Assembly: GCF_002368115.1 (NCBI RefSeq)
Contig: NZ_AP018316.1
Coordinates: forward strand, 2,322,927-2,386,926
Length of the DNA stretch: 64,000 bases
From: Dolichospermum compactum NIES-806
GTDB taxonomy: Bacteria; Cyanobacteriota; Cyanobacteriia; Cyanobacteriales; Nostocaceae
Direction of reading: 5' to 3'
Shown: positions 25,281 to 34,155 of the stretch, piece by piece
Layout of the letters: each line of letters starts with the position of its first letter
How positions within the stretch are numbered: position 1 is the stretch's first letter
Notes under the pieces: model-generated
Seen by the model: the letters and a program-made list of their open reading frames with translations, nothing else
The model's database searches: none
Told to the model about the DNA's origin: nothing
Made by a program: the position numbers and the translations under genes

Positions 25281-26383
25281 TAGTGTGGACCTCCACCAAT
25301 GATATTTTTTTCCCAAATTTCTCCTAAACTATATTCTTCTAACCAAGTTTCTAATTCTTCAGGATTTAACCGCTTAAATTGCGATTCCTTACCTACTCTA
25401 TCTACTGTAATTACATCTTCAGGATTAAAGTTATCTAAAAAAGAAGTAGATTGGGTGCTGATGAGAATTTGTGTATGATAGGAGGCCTTACCAAACATCG
25501 CAGCTACAACATTGAGCGCGTAGGGATGAAGACCCAGTTCCGGTTCATCAACAATAATGAGTTGTGGAAGCTCATATTCTGGCTGCAAGAGCAAAGTAGT
25601 AAGGCAAATAGCACGTAATGTACCGTCCGAAAATTGGTGTGGACCAAATACTTGATCTGAGTCTTTTCCCTGCCAGTTGAGAATAACATTATTCGCTCTA
25701 GGCTCAAGAACAAAATCATCGAAAAATGGGGCAATTAAACGGATAGTTTTGACAATGCGGTGATAGGCTGTATTATGGTCTTTGCGGAATCTCAGAAGTA
25801 GTGCGGCTAAATTTCCAGCATCAGACACCAGCGAGCGGTTGTCATCAATGTAACAGGATTGACGAACTCGCGCGGTAGATGACGTATCGTGAAAGTGGTA
25901 AACACAACAGCCATTGAGCAAATGTTTGATAGTGTTGGCAATTGTTGGCGTACCTTCTTGTGCTGCTTTGTTGATTTTTGTTTCCTGATGTCCTGCACCT
26001 AACGAGTAAGTGGTTGAAGGTTGAGGTAGGTGTAAGCCGTTTCGCGTCGCTGTTTCTTCAGCAAATATCAAAGTATCACCTGCCGCATGACTTAGACATA
26101 TGGTATAGATAATATCCAAACTCCCATTGTCAATCTTGAACTCTAGTTGTGCCTCGATTTGCGGTGTTATCTTAGGTCCAAAGTGCAATAAGGATTGAGC
26201 GTAACCGGATATGCCGATATATTGTTGAAGTCGTCCGGCCATCATCTCATTCAGCATCTTAAAAAAGGAAATGAGATTACTTTTACCTGCTCCATTAGCT
26301 CCAATCAATATGTTTAAAGGACGCAACTCAAGATCCATTGTCTTAATGGACTTGAATCCCTTGATAATTACTCGTTGTAGCAT
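25280..26383 (-). CDS. AAA-family (ABC/SMC-like) ATPase
   Basis: The 367-residue protein starts MLQRVIIKGFKSIKTMDLEL at ATG 26383; a TTG three codons earlier is possible. It has the Walker A LIGANGAGKSN at residues 27-37, an ABC-type signature region (FSDGTLRAICLTTLLL), Walker B with D-E-P-ELGLHPYA and a late LISTQSTSFLDNF switch. Such AAA_21/AAA_15 ATPases pair with TOPRIM or DUF4276 partners. Its gene overlaps that of the DUF4276 protein by one base, so they are cotranslated. I infer a two-gene defence-like module; no methylase or other gene belongs to it. Confidence 0.88.
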   Translation of the reverse strand: MLQRVIIKGFKSIKTMDLELRPLNILIGANGAGKSNLISFFKMLNEMMAGRLQQYIGISGYAQSLLHFGPKITPQIEAQLEFKIDNGSLDIIYTICLSHAAGDTLIFAEETATRNGLHLPQPSTTYSLGAGHQETKINKAAQEGTPTIANTIKHLLNGCCVYHFHDTSSTARVRQSCYIDDNRSLVSDAGNLAALLLRFRKDHNTAYHRIVKTIRLIAPFFDDFVLEPRANNVILNWQGKDSDQVFGPHQFSDGTLRAICLTTLLLQPEYELPQLIIVDEPELGLHPYALNVVAAMFGKASYHTQILISTQSTSFLDNFNPEDVITVDRVGKESQFKRLNPEELETWLEEYSLGEIWEKNIIGGGPH

Positions 26384-26502
26384 GATCAACAATTAGTTTT
26401 TATACAAAATAATTATATATGTAGACGACGTACAAGGATTGAAAAAAGGTGCGTTAGGCTAAAGCCATAACACACCCCAATTAAACTAGATCACAAATAA
26501 AA

Positions 26503-27792
26503 CTAAGGATACAAGCCCCGATCATTCAAAGCTTGCGCGACTCTACCTACACCCAAAGTATAAGCAGCTAACCGCAGATTTACCCCCCGTGCTTGCGACT
26601 CATGAATCACCTTGCGGTAAGCCTGAACCATCAAATGTTCCATTTCCCGGTTGACTCGTTCTTCGTCCCAGAATAGATAGGAAAGACCTTGTACCCATTC
26701 TAAATAACTGACCACCACACCCCCAGCATTGGCTAAAATATCCGGTAACACGGTGACACCTTGGGCTTCTAGAACGCGGTTAGCTTCCAAAGTCACTGGA
26801 CCATTAGCCGCTTCTGCGACAAATTGGGCTTTGATTTGATGGACATTTTCTGCGGTAATTTGGTTTTCCAAAGCGGCAGGAATCAGGACATCACAAGGTA
26901 AAGTTAATAAGTCTGCATTACTAATGGGTGTTCCTTGGGGAAATCCCACCACACTGCGATGGTTGGCCGCAGCGTAGGCTTTGACAGCAGAAATATCAAG
27001 ACCATTTTCGGCAAAGATACCCCCACTAGCACTGGAAACAGCGATAATTTTTGCTCCTTGTTGGTGTAGTAATTCGGCGGCTGCCCCACCTACATTACCG
27101 AAGCCTTGAATTGCTACCCTGACTCCTACCAGGGATTTACCGTGATCGGCGATCGCTTCACGAACAATAATCATCACACCGCGTCCAGTCGCCATTTCTC
27201 GTCCCAGGGAACCACCAATAGATAAGGGTTTACCTGTAACTACTCCGGGGACAGAATGACCAACATTGACAGAGTAAGTATCCATCATCCATGCCATTTC
27301 CCGCGCTGATGTTCCCATGTCTGGTGCGGGTATATCTACGGATGGTCCAATGTCTTTAATTAATTCACTAATATAACGACGACTAATGCGTTCTAATTCC
27401 CCCACACTGAACTCTTTGGGGTCTATGGGAATTCCGCCTTTGCCACCACCGTAGGGAATGCCTAACAATGCACATTTCCAAGTCATGAGCATGGCTAAGG
27501 CGGATACTTCTCGTAATGTCACTGCTTCATGGTAGCGAATACCACCTTTATAGGGTCCTAAAATATCGGAATGTTGTACCCGATGTCCAGCAAAAACCCG
27601 CACTTCCCCACTATCCATTCTTATGGGAATGGAAACTGTGACAACTTTTCGAGGGTGACTGAGTATTTCTACGATACCTTGATCTAATTTTAATTCTTTA
27701 GCAGCCCATTCTAAATAGCTACAGGCTTGATCATAAGGGCAAATATGCGCTGGAGAATGATTTTCTATAAGTGGAAGAGACGTTGTCACCAT
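26503..27792 (-). CDS. gdhA: Glutamate dehydrogenase (Glu/Leu/Phe/Val family)
   Basis: The 429-residue enzyme interconverts glutamate and 2-oxoglutarate plus ammonium. It shows GPYKGGIRYH, MTWKCALLGIPYGGGKGGIP with catalytic Lys, DIPAPDMGTSAREMAW with catalytic Asp, and the Rossmann GFGNVGGAAAELL. An AGGAG sits before the ATG (seen as CTCCT at 27803-27807). A candidate NtcA site lies about 85 bases upstream, which would link it to nitrogen status. NADP or NAD preference cannot be judged from the motifs I can see. Confidence 0.95.
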   Translation of the reverse strand: MVTTSLPLIENHSPAHICPYDQACSYLEWAAKELKLDQGIVEILSHPRKVVTVSIPIRMDSGEVRVFAGHRVQHSDILGPYKGGIRYHEAVTLREVSALAMLMTWKCALLGIPYGGGKGGIPIDPKEFSVGELERISRRYISELIKDIGPSVDIPAPDMGTSAREMAWMMDTYSVNVGHSVPGVVTGKPLSIGGSLGREMATGRGVMIIVREAIADHGKSLVGVRVAIQGFGNVGGAAAELLHQQGAKIIAVSSASGGIFAENGLDISAVKAYAAANHRSVVGFPQGTPISNADLLTLPCDVLIPAALENQITAENVHQIKAQFVAEAANGPVTLEANRVLEAQGVTVLPDILANAGGVVVSYLEWVQGLSYLFWDEERVNREMEHLMVQAYRKVIHESQARGVNLRLAAYTLGVGRVAQALNDRGLYP

Positions 27793-27876
27793 AATACCTA
27801 CTCCTCATCACCGTATGTTTGTGAACCGAACTGATATGGTTAGCTTACCCTCTTTTTTGAAAAAGATGTCAATTTT

Positions 27877-27890
27877 GTAGTTTCTGTTAC
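27877..27890 (-). promoter_or_regulatory. Candidate NtcA-binding site upstream of gdhA
   Basis: GTAGTTTCTGTTAC matches the consensus GTA-N8-TAC exactly. It is 85-98 bases upstream of the gdhA start. On the gdhA strand TTGACA follows 4 bases later and a TAAGCT box about 29 bases later. The spacing to the -10-like box is longer than the usual 20-24, which weakens the call. Confidence 0.45.
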
Positions 27891-27956
27891 AATTTTATTT
27901 TGATTTGTATGCTGTAAGACGCTTGGGCAGATAAACTATAAAAATATCTAAATTTT

Positions 27957-28093
27957 GGCGTTGCTGATTAAGGATATGAATTTTAGTCTCACGCAGAGGC
28001 GCAGAGGCGCAAAGAGTAAGAGTTTCAAAGGTTTGATTTGGTAATTTTATACCTCAATATGGCTGATACGCCACGCAGGCTATCAGCAACACC
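27957..28093. mobile_element. Miniature element, family A copy 1
   Basis: It begins GGCGTTGCTGATTAAGGATA and ends CAGCAACACC, with the same ATGAATTTTAGTCTCACGCA interior as the element at 39592-39833. Internal tandem units of AGAGGCGC are present. Near the right end about 24 extra bases (TGGCTGATACGCCACGCAGG and CTAT) split the terminal repeat. It lies between gdhA and the carotenoid oxygenase gene. Confidence 0.7.
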
Positions 28094-28149
28094 TGAAATT
28101 TCGATGACTTGGTTGGGTGACGCAGAAGCTTTTCCCCAACCTATATTAA

Positions 28150-29616
28150 TTAAATGAATGTTTCAGGTGTAAAACTCCCGTGTAATCCGTAGGGAATATG
28201 ATGTTTGAGGTGTAGTCTTGCAATTTCACCTTTTTCCAAATTTACAGCATCTAAAATTACCACATCTGAACGATGATGTTCTGCATCATAAACTAAAGCT
28301 ATTAACCACCCATCATCTTCTGTTTGGGAATTTGGACGAGGAATAAAAATTGGTTCACCGATGAAACCTCCTGGTGCAGCACTCCATAATTGTCTTTGTT
28401 GTGACTCTAAATCAAGTTTGAAAATTGCTTGTAGGGGTGCATTTCCCGTTGATTTATGAGCCGCAGCCGTGTATAGATAACGATAGGATTTACCGACATG
28501 ATTAGGGTGAATTGTGGGAAATTCACAAGATCGATCATCTATTAAATGATTTTCTACGGTATTGGTTTGTAAATTGAGATTAAATCGCCAAAGTTTGCCA
28601 GGAGAATTAGCATCAAAATCTGTTTCTCGATAATCGCTATTGGGTTCAACTTCTGGCAATGATTCATAGCAAATAGAATCAATGATAATTTCATTACCCA
28701 CTTCAAAAGCATTAACATGATGGAAAATAAAACCTGCCTGAGTTTCTAAAATTTTGATTTTTTTAGTTGGGTTTTGGCGAGGAATAATGATGATTTTTGT
28801 AGGTTGATTTTTTTGGACTTTAATACATTGGGCGGCGCTAGATATTCCCAAAGCAAAAGGTATGGGGTTAAAACTAACAGGATTTTGGAAGAAAATACAG
28901 TAATTTTCTGTAATCACAAAATCATGAATGAAGCAAAAACCAGCAACGCTATGATTTTGTTTATTGGTGATTTCTCCGTCGGTATTTAACTCAAATATGT
29001 TAATTGTAGTTGATAGTCCTGGAGTAATAGCGAAATTAACTAATGTACCATTTGCATCAATTCGCGGGTGGGCGCTAAAGGCTTCCCCTGTAGATAAAAC
29101 ACCGTTAAAGTATTCATTTCCTAATGTTTCTAGAGTGTGCGGATTAAGTAAATAGGGTTCGGATGCTTCCCATAGTGCTAATAGTTTTTTACCCCAATAA
29201 ATTACATTAGTATTAGCAATATGTTTGATTTTGAAATCAAAGATATTAGCTAACCAACCGCCCGGTTTTTGTGTACCAAAAACACCACGATAAAGAATTT
29301 TACCCGCTTTTTTTTCTGCTAAATAACCTGCTGTGGTAACAAAGCGGTTACGAAAATGGGCGCGGCCATTGGTAAATGTAATGCGGCTAATCATGCCATC
29401 ACCGTCAAAGGGATGATGTAATTTTTCGCCATTAATATCTAGTAAACCAGGTCCATTTCTAAATAATGTTCCTTGCAATTCTGGCGGTATTTCCCCTTCT
29501 ATATCATCAATCCAGTAATCAAATTCCTGGTGAAGAGATTCATATCCTCCTTGCCAATCTTTGAGAGTGTAGGATTTTTGGAGGTTTTGCTGATCTTGAG
29601 GTTCTAATATTTGCAT
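28150..29616 (-). CDS. Carotenoid oxygenase (carotenoid cleavage dioxygenase)
   Basis: The 488-residue protein is a seven-bladed non-haem iron dioxygenase. It has the N-terminal PPELQGTLFRNGPG and HPFDGDGM motifs and four candidate iron His residues in AHPRIDANG, FIHDFVIT, FHHVNAFEVGN and GLHGSF near the C-terminus. Such enzymes cut carotenoids or apocarotenals to give retinal or other apocarotenoids. The exact substrate is unknown. Length is normal. It is codirectional with the downstream-coded transporter genes but separated by about 85 bases. Confidence 0.93.
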   Translation of the reverse strand: MQILEPQDQQNLQKSYTLKDWQGGYESLHQEFDYWIDDIEGEIPPELQGTLFRNGPGLLDINGEKLHHPFDGDGMISRITFTNGRAHFRNRFVTTAGYLAEKKAGKILYRGVFGTQKPGGWLANIFDFKIKHIANTNVIYWGKKLLALWEASEPYLLNPHTLETLGNEYFNGVLSTGEAFSAHPRIDANGTLVNFAITPGLSTTINIFELNTDGEITNKQNHSVAGFCFIHDFVITENYCIFFQNPVSFNPIPFALGISSAAQCIKVQKNQPTKIIIIPRQNPTKKIKILETQAGFIFHHVNAFEVGNEIIIDSICYESLPEVEPNSDYRETDFDANSPGKLWRFNLNLQTNTVENHLIDDRSCEFPTIHPNHVGKSYRYLYTAAAHKSTGNAPLQAIFKLDLESQQRQLWSAAPGGFIGEPIFIPRPNSQTEDDGWLIALVYDAEHHRSDVVILDAVNLEKGEIARLHLKHHIPYGLHGSFTPETFI

Positions 29617-29701
29617 TTTTTGTTGGCTATGGTAAAGTTTTTCAAAAAATCAGGGATGTAAATATAGAGATAAATCTAATTGTCTTCGAGATTTTTATCT
29701 A

Positions 29702-31027
29702 TTAACTAATTACATCATTATCAATTCTAGCATCTGGTAGCAATTTAACAAAAAATATTGGTATCAGAGAAGCACAGTTAGTGAGAATGATTAATAACCA
29801 CAGGGAGTCAAATTGATATTCTGTGATTCCTAACCATTTCATCATTATTGATCCTAATGCGTAGGAAACTGTTCCTGCTACATTAAATACAGACATGATT
29901 AAAGCAAAAAATGTGGCTTCTATACCGGGAGGGCAAAGCTTTGTTGATAATACTAATATGGGCATGAATACAATTTGCCCAATCACAGTAATAATCAAAC
30001 TATCACCTAAGCTAAACCAATGATCATCTATGCCTAACATTCTGTTGGTGTGAGTTACTAATAATAAATTCGTCATTCCTAAAGCTGTGGATAGGAAAAT
30101 ACCCGCAGTAATCATAGTTCTAAAGGGAATGTGTTTAAAGTAACGTTGAAAAGCCCAAACTCCAATTAGGGAAGCAAAACTCGTCACTAACCGAATTCGT
30201 CCTAAAAATTCTGGTTGAAAGTGGAGTTCATTAATTGTGAAATAGAAGAATGCTGATTCGGTTTTTGGTGTAGCGTGCCAAATAAATATAAATAATGTGG
30301 GCAACCAAATTGTTTTTTGAGTAATTGCTTGGCGGATTTTCAATAGTTGATCTTTTGTGTTATTGCCTTTTTTGTGATCTTTATTAATAGGTTTTTCAGT
30401 AATTAACCAAGCTACAGATGAAATAATTAAAGGAAATAATGCTGTTATCAAAAATACTATACGGGTGGTAAAAAATTCTAAAAGTAACCCGCTAAGGTAA
30501 GCTGTACATAAGGCACCAATAGCTGAACTACCCCAACAAAGAGATTGTAAAGAACCTATTTTGGCTTCTGATTCGTTTCTGGCTCTTTCAACTACTATGG
30601 AATCAACTATCACATCACTAATAGCAACAGAGAGAGAAGAAAATACAATCATAATTGTGGCTATTGTGCTAGTATGAACGAATGTTCCTAAACATAACCA
30701 AGCTGCACAGCCCAAAATTCCTGAGATTACTATGTAAGGTTTTCTATGATAACCAAATAATGGTAAACTATCGGAAATAAACCCATATAATGGCTTAATC
30801 ATCCAAGGTATGGTACAGATTCCCATAATTGTTGACATCTGCACTGGACCTAATAGTAATTCGTCTTTGAGAAAAAAGCTGACAGCTAAACGCGATAATG
30901 TCAGTATACCTTGAACAAAATAGATGGTAAGAATTGCTATTAACTCAGCACTAGGTTCGTTACCTAAGAGAATTTTTTGGGTTAGTAAATCTTTGAACTT
31001 CGGTAAGGGAGGGGAGTCATTTAGCAT
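29702..31027 (-). CDS. BT1-family folate/biopterin-type MFS transporter
   Basis: The 441-residue protein has about twelve hydrophobic segments. Diagnostic pieces of the folate-biopterin transporter family are YFVQGILTLSRLAVSFFLKD, MGICTIPWMIKPLYGFISDS and SDVIVDSIVVERAR. Plant and cyanobacterial members transport folates. The substrate here is assigned by family only. Its start is 115 bases from the next element upstream. Confidence 0.88.
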   Translation of the reverse strand: MLNDSPPLPKFKDLLTQKILLGNEPSAELIAILTIYFVQGILTLSRLAVSFFLKDELLLGPVQMSTIMGICTIPWMIKPLYGFISDSLPLFGYHRKPYIVISGILGCAAWLCLGTFVHTSTIATIMIVFSSLSVAISDVIVDSIVVERARNESEAKIGSLQSLCWGSSAIGALCTAYLSGLLLEFFTTRIVFLITALFPLIISSVAWLITEKPINKDHKKGNNTKDQLLKIRQAITQKTIWLPTLFIFIWHATPKTESAFFYFTINELHFQPEFLGRIRLVTSFASLIGVWAFQRYFKHIPFRTMITAGIFLSTALGMTNLLLVTHTNRMLGIDDHWFSLGDSLIITVIGQIVFMPILVLSTKLCPPGIEATFFALIMSVFNVAGTVSYALGSIMMKWLGITEYQFDSLWLLIILTNCASLIPIFFVKLLPDARIDNDVIS

Positions 31028-31106
31028 TTAGATAAAGATTCTTAAATTTTCATGTACTTTTATATCATAGTTGATTGCCAATCATTTTGAAACAACTGTA
31101 AATAAA

Positions 31107-31135
31107 ATCCCCAAATTCTTTAAGAATTTGGGGAT
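31107..31135. terminator. Hairpin ATCCCCAAATTCTTTAAGAA...GGGGAT
   Basis: A perfect palindrome with a 13-base stem lies between the transporter gene and the cyclase remnant. It is a sequence variant of the dispersed ATCCCCGACTTCTT palindrome found five times elsewhere in the window. It may act as a terminator for the remnant. Confidence 0.5.
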
Positions 31136-31141
31136 ATAAAC

Positions 31142-31408
31142 CTAGGGAATAGGTTTTATATTACACAACTTAGCACCACATACTAAGAAACGCAAATTTA
31201 ATATACTGCAATTCTGATTTAACGTGGAATGGTGCTTACCTTGCAAAATCATATATTCAATTAATAATTCCTCACTCAAACTCACCATACTTTCCGCTTC
31301 TGTGGGTAAAAATAACTGATATTTCCCACCAATACCACCAACTTCATAAAGATTAATTGGGTGTTTTATTCCCTTGGCTTCTACTTGTAATTCGCTATCA
31401 ATTCGCAA
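31142..31408 (-). pseudogene. C-terminal remnant of an adenylate/guanylate cyclase-domain protein
   Basis: The frame includes DLRIDSELQVEAKGIKHPIN LYEVGGIGGKYQLFLP, the end of the class III cyclase domain and tail seen in many cyanobacterial sensor cyclases. Nothing of the catalytic core (metal-binding Asp residues, N-x3-R) is present upstream, where the sequence becomes unrelated and AT-rich. The 88 residues have no plausible start within the family. It is best read as a decayed fragment. Confidence 0.65.
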
Positions 31409-31796
31409 ATCAATATTTGCATCTATTCCTATTGCTGTTGACTTTAATATTTTAAAATTGGGTACGGAAAGTTTGTGATTTTTTAGAAATAAAATAAAGT
31501 TTTGTCACAAAAAATGTAGAATATGATATAGGTATTAATAATCCCATAATCAATTTTGCTGAGTTGGTAATGATAAATTTGTTATACTAGAAAGACGAAT
31601 TTCTTGTTAACCGTGTTCCCCGTATAAATAGTTATACATAAAATACATAAATTGATAATTTCCCAGAAGATGTGACTGAACATGAGTTTTTTGTAAAGTA
31701 ATATTACAAACCTTGGAAATATATTGAGAAATTGTTCTTAAGGCAAACATAGATTTAAGGTAGAAGATATAGAATAAAATCGAGACCCGGTTTAAA
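31409..31796. other. AT-rich intergenic region, nothing recognised
   Basis: No tRNA, repeat of the named families or convincing gene. A 65-codon minus-strand frame (31607-31804) has no family features and is probably chance. Confidence 0.4.
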
Positions 31797-32114
31797 ATGA
31801 ACAAAAATAATATTCAAAACTATCGGTTTGTCTGTACCTTAACTTTTGGTGATATTTACGGTCAAATTATCGTTTGGTTAATTACGATTACCATTAGCTT
31901 GGCATCAGCTTTAGCACTGATGGGCGCAAAAAGACCTGTATATGCTTTGGCTACGGTTGGTCTTGTGGTTCTCTTATCTCTACCTTTTTTACTTTTTGCC
32001 TTTGTGACGACATTATTAAATAATATTGAACTCAATGCTGTAGAGCCACAAACAAAGACAGAATCAGTCCCAAATAATATTCCCCAACAAAATCCCATCC
32101 AAGCAACTAGCTAA
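31797..32114 (+). CDS. Small membrane protein upstream of sdhA
   Basis: The 105-residue protein has two strongly hydrophobic helices (IIVWLITITISLASALALMG and ATVGLVVLLSLPFLLFAFVT) separated by AKRPVYAL, and a polar Gln/Pro-rich C-terminal tail. I do not recognise a named family. It is codirectional with sdhA, but a hairpin with T-tract lies between them. Confidence 0.55.
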   Translation: MNKNNIQNYRFVCTLTFGDIYGQIIVWLITITISLASALALMGAKRPVYALATVGLVVLLSLPFLLFAFVTTLLNNIELNAVEPQTKTESVPNNIPQQNPIQATS

Positions 32115-32147
32115 AGGGAATTTTATCAATTTACGATTTTTCTATTA

Positions 32148-32176
32148 CCCTGTCTTGTAGACGGGGAATTTTTTTA
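32148..32176 (+). terminator. Rho-independent-type terminator
   Basis: CCCTGTCT-TGT-AGACGGGG is followed by AATTTTTTT. Stem, tight loop and T-tract fit an intrinsic terminator for the small membrane protein gene, just before sdhA. Confidence 0.65.
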
Positions 32177-32187
32177 ATTGGTGGTTG

Positions 32188-33918
32188 ATGATGCTCGAAC
32201 ATGATGTAATTATTGTTGGTGGTGGTTTGGCTGGATGTCGGGCTGCTCTGGAAATTGCTCGGACTGACCCTAGTTTAAAGGTAGCGGTAGTTGCCAAAAC
32301 TCACCCAATTCGCTCTCATTCGGTGGCTGCTCAAGGTGGTATGGCGGCTTCTTTAAAAAATGTGGATGGTACGGATTCTTGGGAAGCTCACGCTTTTGAT
32401 ACTGTCAAGGGTTCCGATTATTTGGCGGATCAAGATGCGGTGGCAATTTTGACTCAGGAAGCACCGGATGTGGTGATTGATTTGGAACATCTGGGGGTAT
32501 TGTTTTCTCGTTTACCTGATGGTCGGATTGCTCAACGGGCTTTTGGTGGACATTCTCACAACCGCACTTGTTATGCGGCTGATAAAACTGGTCATGCAAT
32601 CTTACATGAGTTAGTGAATAATTTGCGCCGTTATGGTGTGCAAATTTACGAAGAATGGTATGTAATGCGCCTGATTTTGGAGGATGGTCAGGCGAAGGGT
32701 GTGGTGATGTTTCACCTGTTGGATGGGCATATTGAGGTGTTACGAGCGAAGGCTGTGATGTTTGCGACAGGGGGCTATGGTCGGGTTTATAACACGACTT
32801 CTAATGATTATGCTTCTACTGGTGATGGTTTAGCGATGACGGCTTTGGCTGGTTTACCTTTGGCAGATATGGAGTTTGTCCAGTTTCATCCTACGGGTTT
32901 GTATCCTGTGGGGGTGCTGATTTCCGAGGCTGTGCGCGGTGAAGGGGCATATTTGATTAATGCCGATGGCGATCGCTTTATGGCTAATTACGCCCCCAGT
33001 CGCATGGAGTTAGCCCCTCGTGATATTACCTCACGGGCGATCGCTTATGAAATCCGGGCTGGTCGTGGTGTAAATACTAATGGGAGTGCGGGTGGTCCCT
33101 TTGTCTATCTGGATTTACGCCATTTGGGTAAGGAAAAAATCATGAGTCGCGTTCCCTTTTGCTGGGAAGAAGCCCATCGTTTGGTCGGTGTAGATGCTGT
33201 GACTCAACCTATGCCTGTGCGTCCTACCAATCATTATTGTATGGGTGGTATTCCTGTTAACACTGACGGACAAGTTAGAAGTAATAATGATAGTTTTGTC
33301 GAAGGCTTTTTTGCCGCTGGGGAAACTGCTTGCGTGTCGATTCACGGAGCAAATCGTCTAGGTAGTAACTCCTTATTGGAATGTGTAGTTTATGGTAAAA
33401 GAACTGGGGCGGCGATCGCTAATTATGTCCAAAATCGGCAATTACCATCCATAGATGAAACACGCTACATCAACGAAGCCAAACAACAAATACAACTTTT
33501 AATAGACCAACCAGGACAGTACAGAATTAATCAAATCCGTCAAGCTTTTCAAGATAATATGACTGAAAATTGTGGCGTTTTCCGCACCGACGAAGTAATG
33601 AGTCAGGGATTAGAAAAAATCGCCCAACTACAACAAAAATATTCACAAATATATTTAGATGACAAAGGAAAAAGCTGGAATACAGAATTAGTTGAAGCCT
33701 TAGAACTACAAAGTTTAATGGTAGTTGGACAAACCATTTTAACTTCAGCTATCAACCGTCAAGAAAGTCGCGGCGCACACTTTAGAGAAGACTTTTCCGA
33801 AAGAGACGATAATAAGTTTTTACAACACACCATGGCTTATTATTCACCAACAGGAATTAATATTCAATATCGTCCCGTCACAATCACAATGTTTGCACCA
33901 AAAGAGCGAAAATATTAA
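32188..33918 (+). CDS. sdhA: Succinate dehydrogenase / fumarate reductase flavoprotein subunit
   Basis: The 576-residue protein oxidises succinate to fumarate and passes electrons to the quinone pool. It shows the FAD-binding VIIVGGGLAGCRAALE, SHSVAAQGGMAA with the His expected to carry FAD covalently, HSHNRTCYAADKTG, the active-site region PTNHYCMGGIPVNTDG and HGANRLGSNSLLE. Two adjacent ATGs (32188, 32191) and a TTG at 32185 are possible starts. SdhB is not adjacent, as is usual in cyanobacteria. Confidence 0.94.
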   Translation: MMLEHDVIIVGGGLAGCRAALEIARTDPSLKVAVVAKTHPIRSHSVAAQGGMAASLKNVDGTDSWEAHAFDTVKGSDYLADQDAVAILTQEAPDVVIDLEHLGVLFSRLPDGRIAQRAFGGHSHNRTCYAADKTGHAILHELVNNLRRYGVQIYEEWYVMRLILEDGQAKGVVMFHLLDGHIEVLRAKAVMFATGGYGRVYNTTSNDYASTGDGLAMTALAGLPLADMEFVQFHPTGLYPVGVLISEAVRGEGAYLINADGDRFMANYAPSRMELAPRDITSRAIAYEIRAGRGVNTNGSAGGPFVYLDLRHLGKEKIMSRVPFCWEEAHRLVGVDAVTQPMPVRPTNHYCMGGIPVNTDGQVRSNNDSFVEGFFAAGETACVSIHGANRLGSNSLLECVVYGKRTGAAIANYVQNRQLPSIDETRYINEAKQQIQLLIDQPGQYRINQIRQAFQDNMTENCGVFRTDEVMSQGLEKIAQLQQKYSQIYLDDKGKSWNTELVEALELQSLMVVGQTILTSAINRQESRGAHFREDFSERDDNKFLQHTMAYYSPTGINIQYRPVTITMFAPKERKY

Positions 33919-33935
33919 TTAAAATCATCCCGTAG

Positions 33936-33954
33936 GGGCGCAGGGCCTGCGCCC
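33936..33954. repeat. Short palindrome GGGCGCAGGGCCTGCGCCC, copy 2
   Basis: It follows sdhA by 17 bases and matches the palindromes at 4330 and 49673. A partial second copy (CTGCGCCCTTTCC) follows at 33966-33978. Confidence 0.7.
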
Positions 33955-34155
33955 TTTCCGAAGAACTGCGCCCTTTCCAGCTATTTTAATCATATTTAAT
34001 ATCACTGTCTAACAAATAAATATATTTTTTCTAAAATATACCCACAATGAGAGACTGTTACAAAAATGGTAACAACAGTTGAATTTTGTCATTTATCCTA
34101 GATAATCTTGTAAATACAGTGCGATACCTACCTTAAACCGTCCCCCCGTTCACGA

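Noticed and set aside
25281..25316. Extended N-terminus of the DUF4276 protein
   Set aside because: The ATG at 25280 overlaps the ATPase stop codon and starts exactly at the conserved MIRLYLF.
24591..26383. Assignment as a PARIS system
   Set aside because: PARIS uses an AAA_15 ATPase with a DUF4435 partner; the partner here looks like DUF4276, so only a looser resemblance is claimed.
31607..31804. 65-codon minus-strand frame overlapping the start of the small membrane protein gene
   Set aside because: No recognisable motif, and it overlaps a better-supported gene start.
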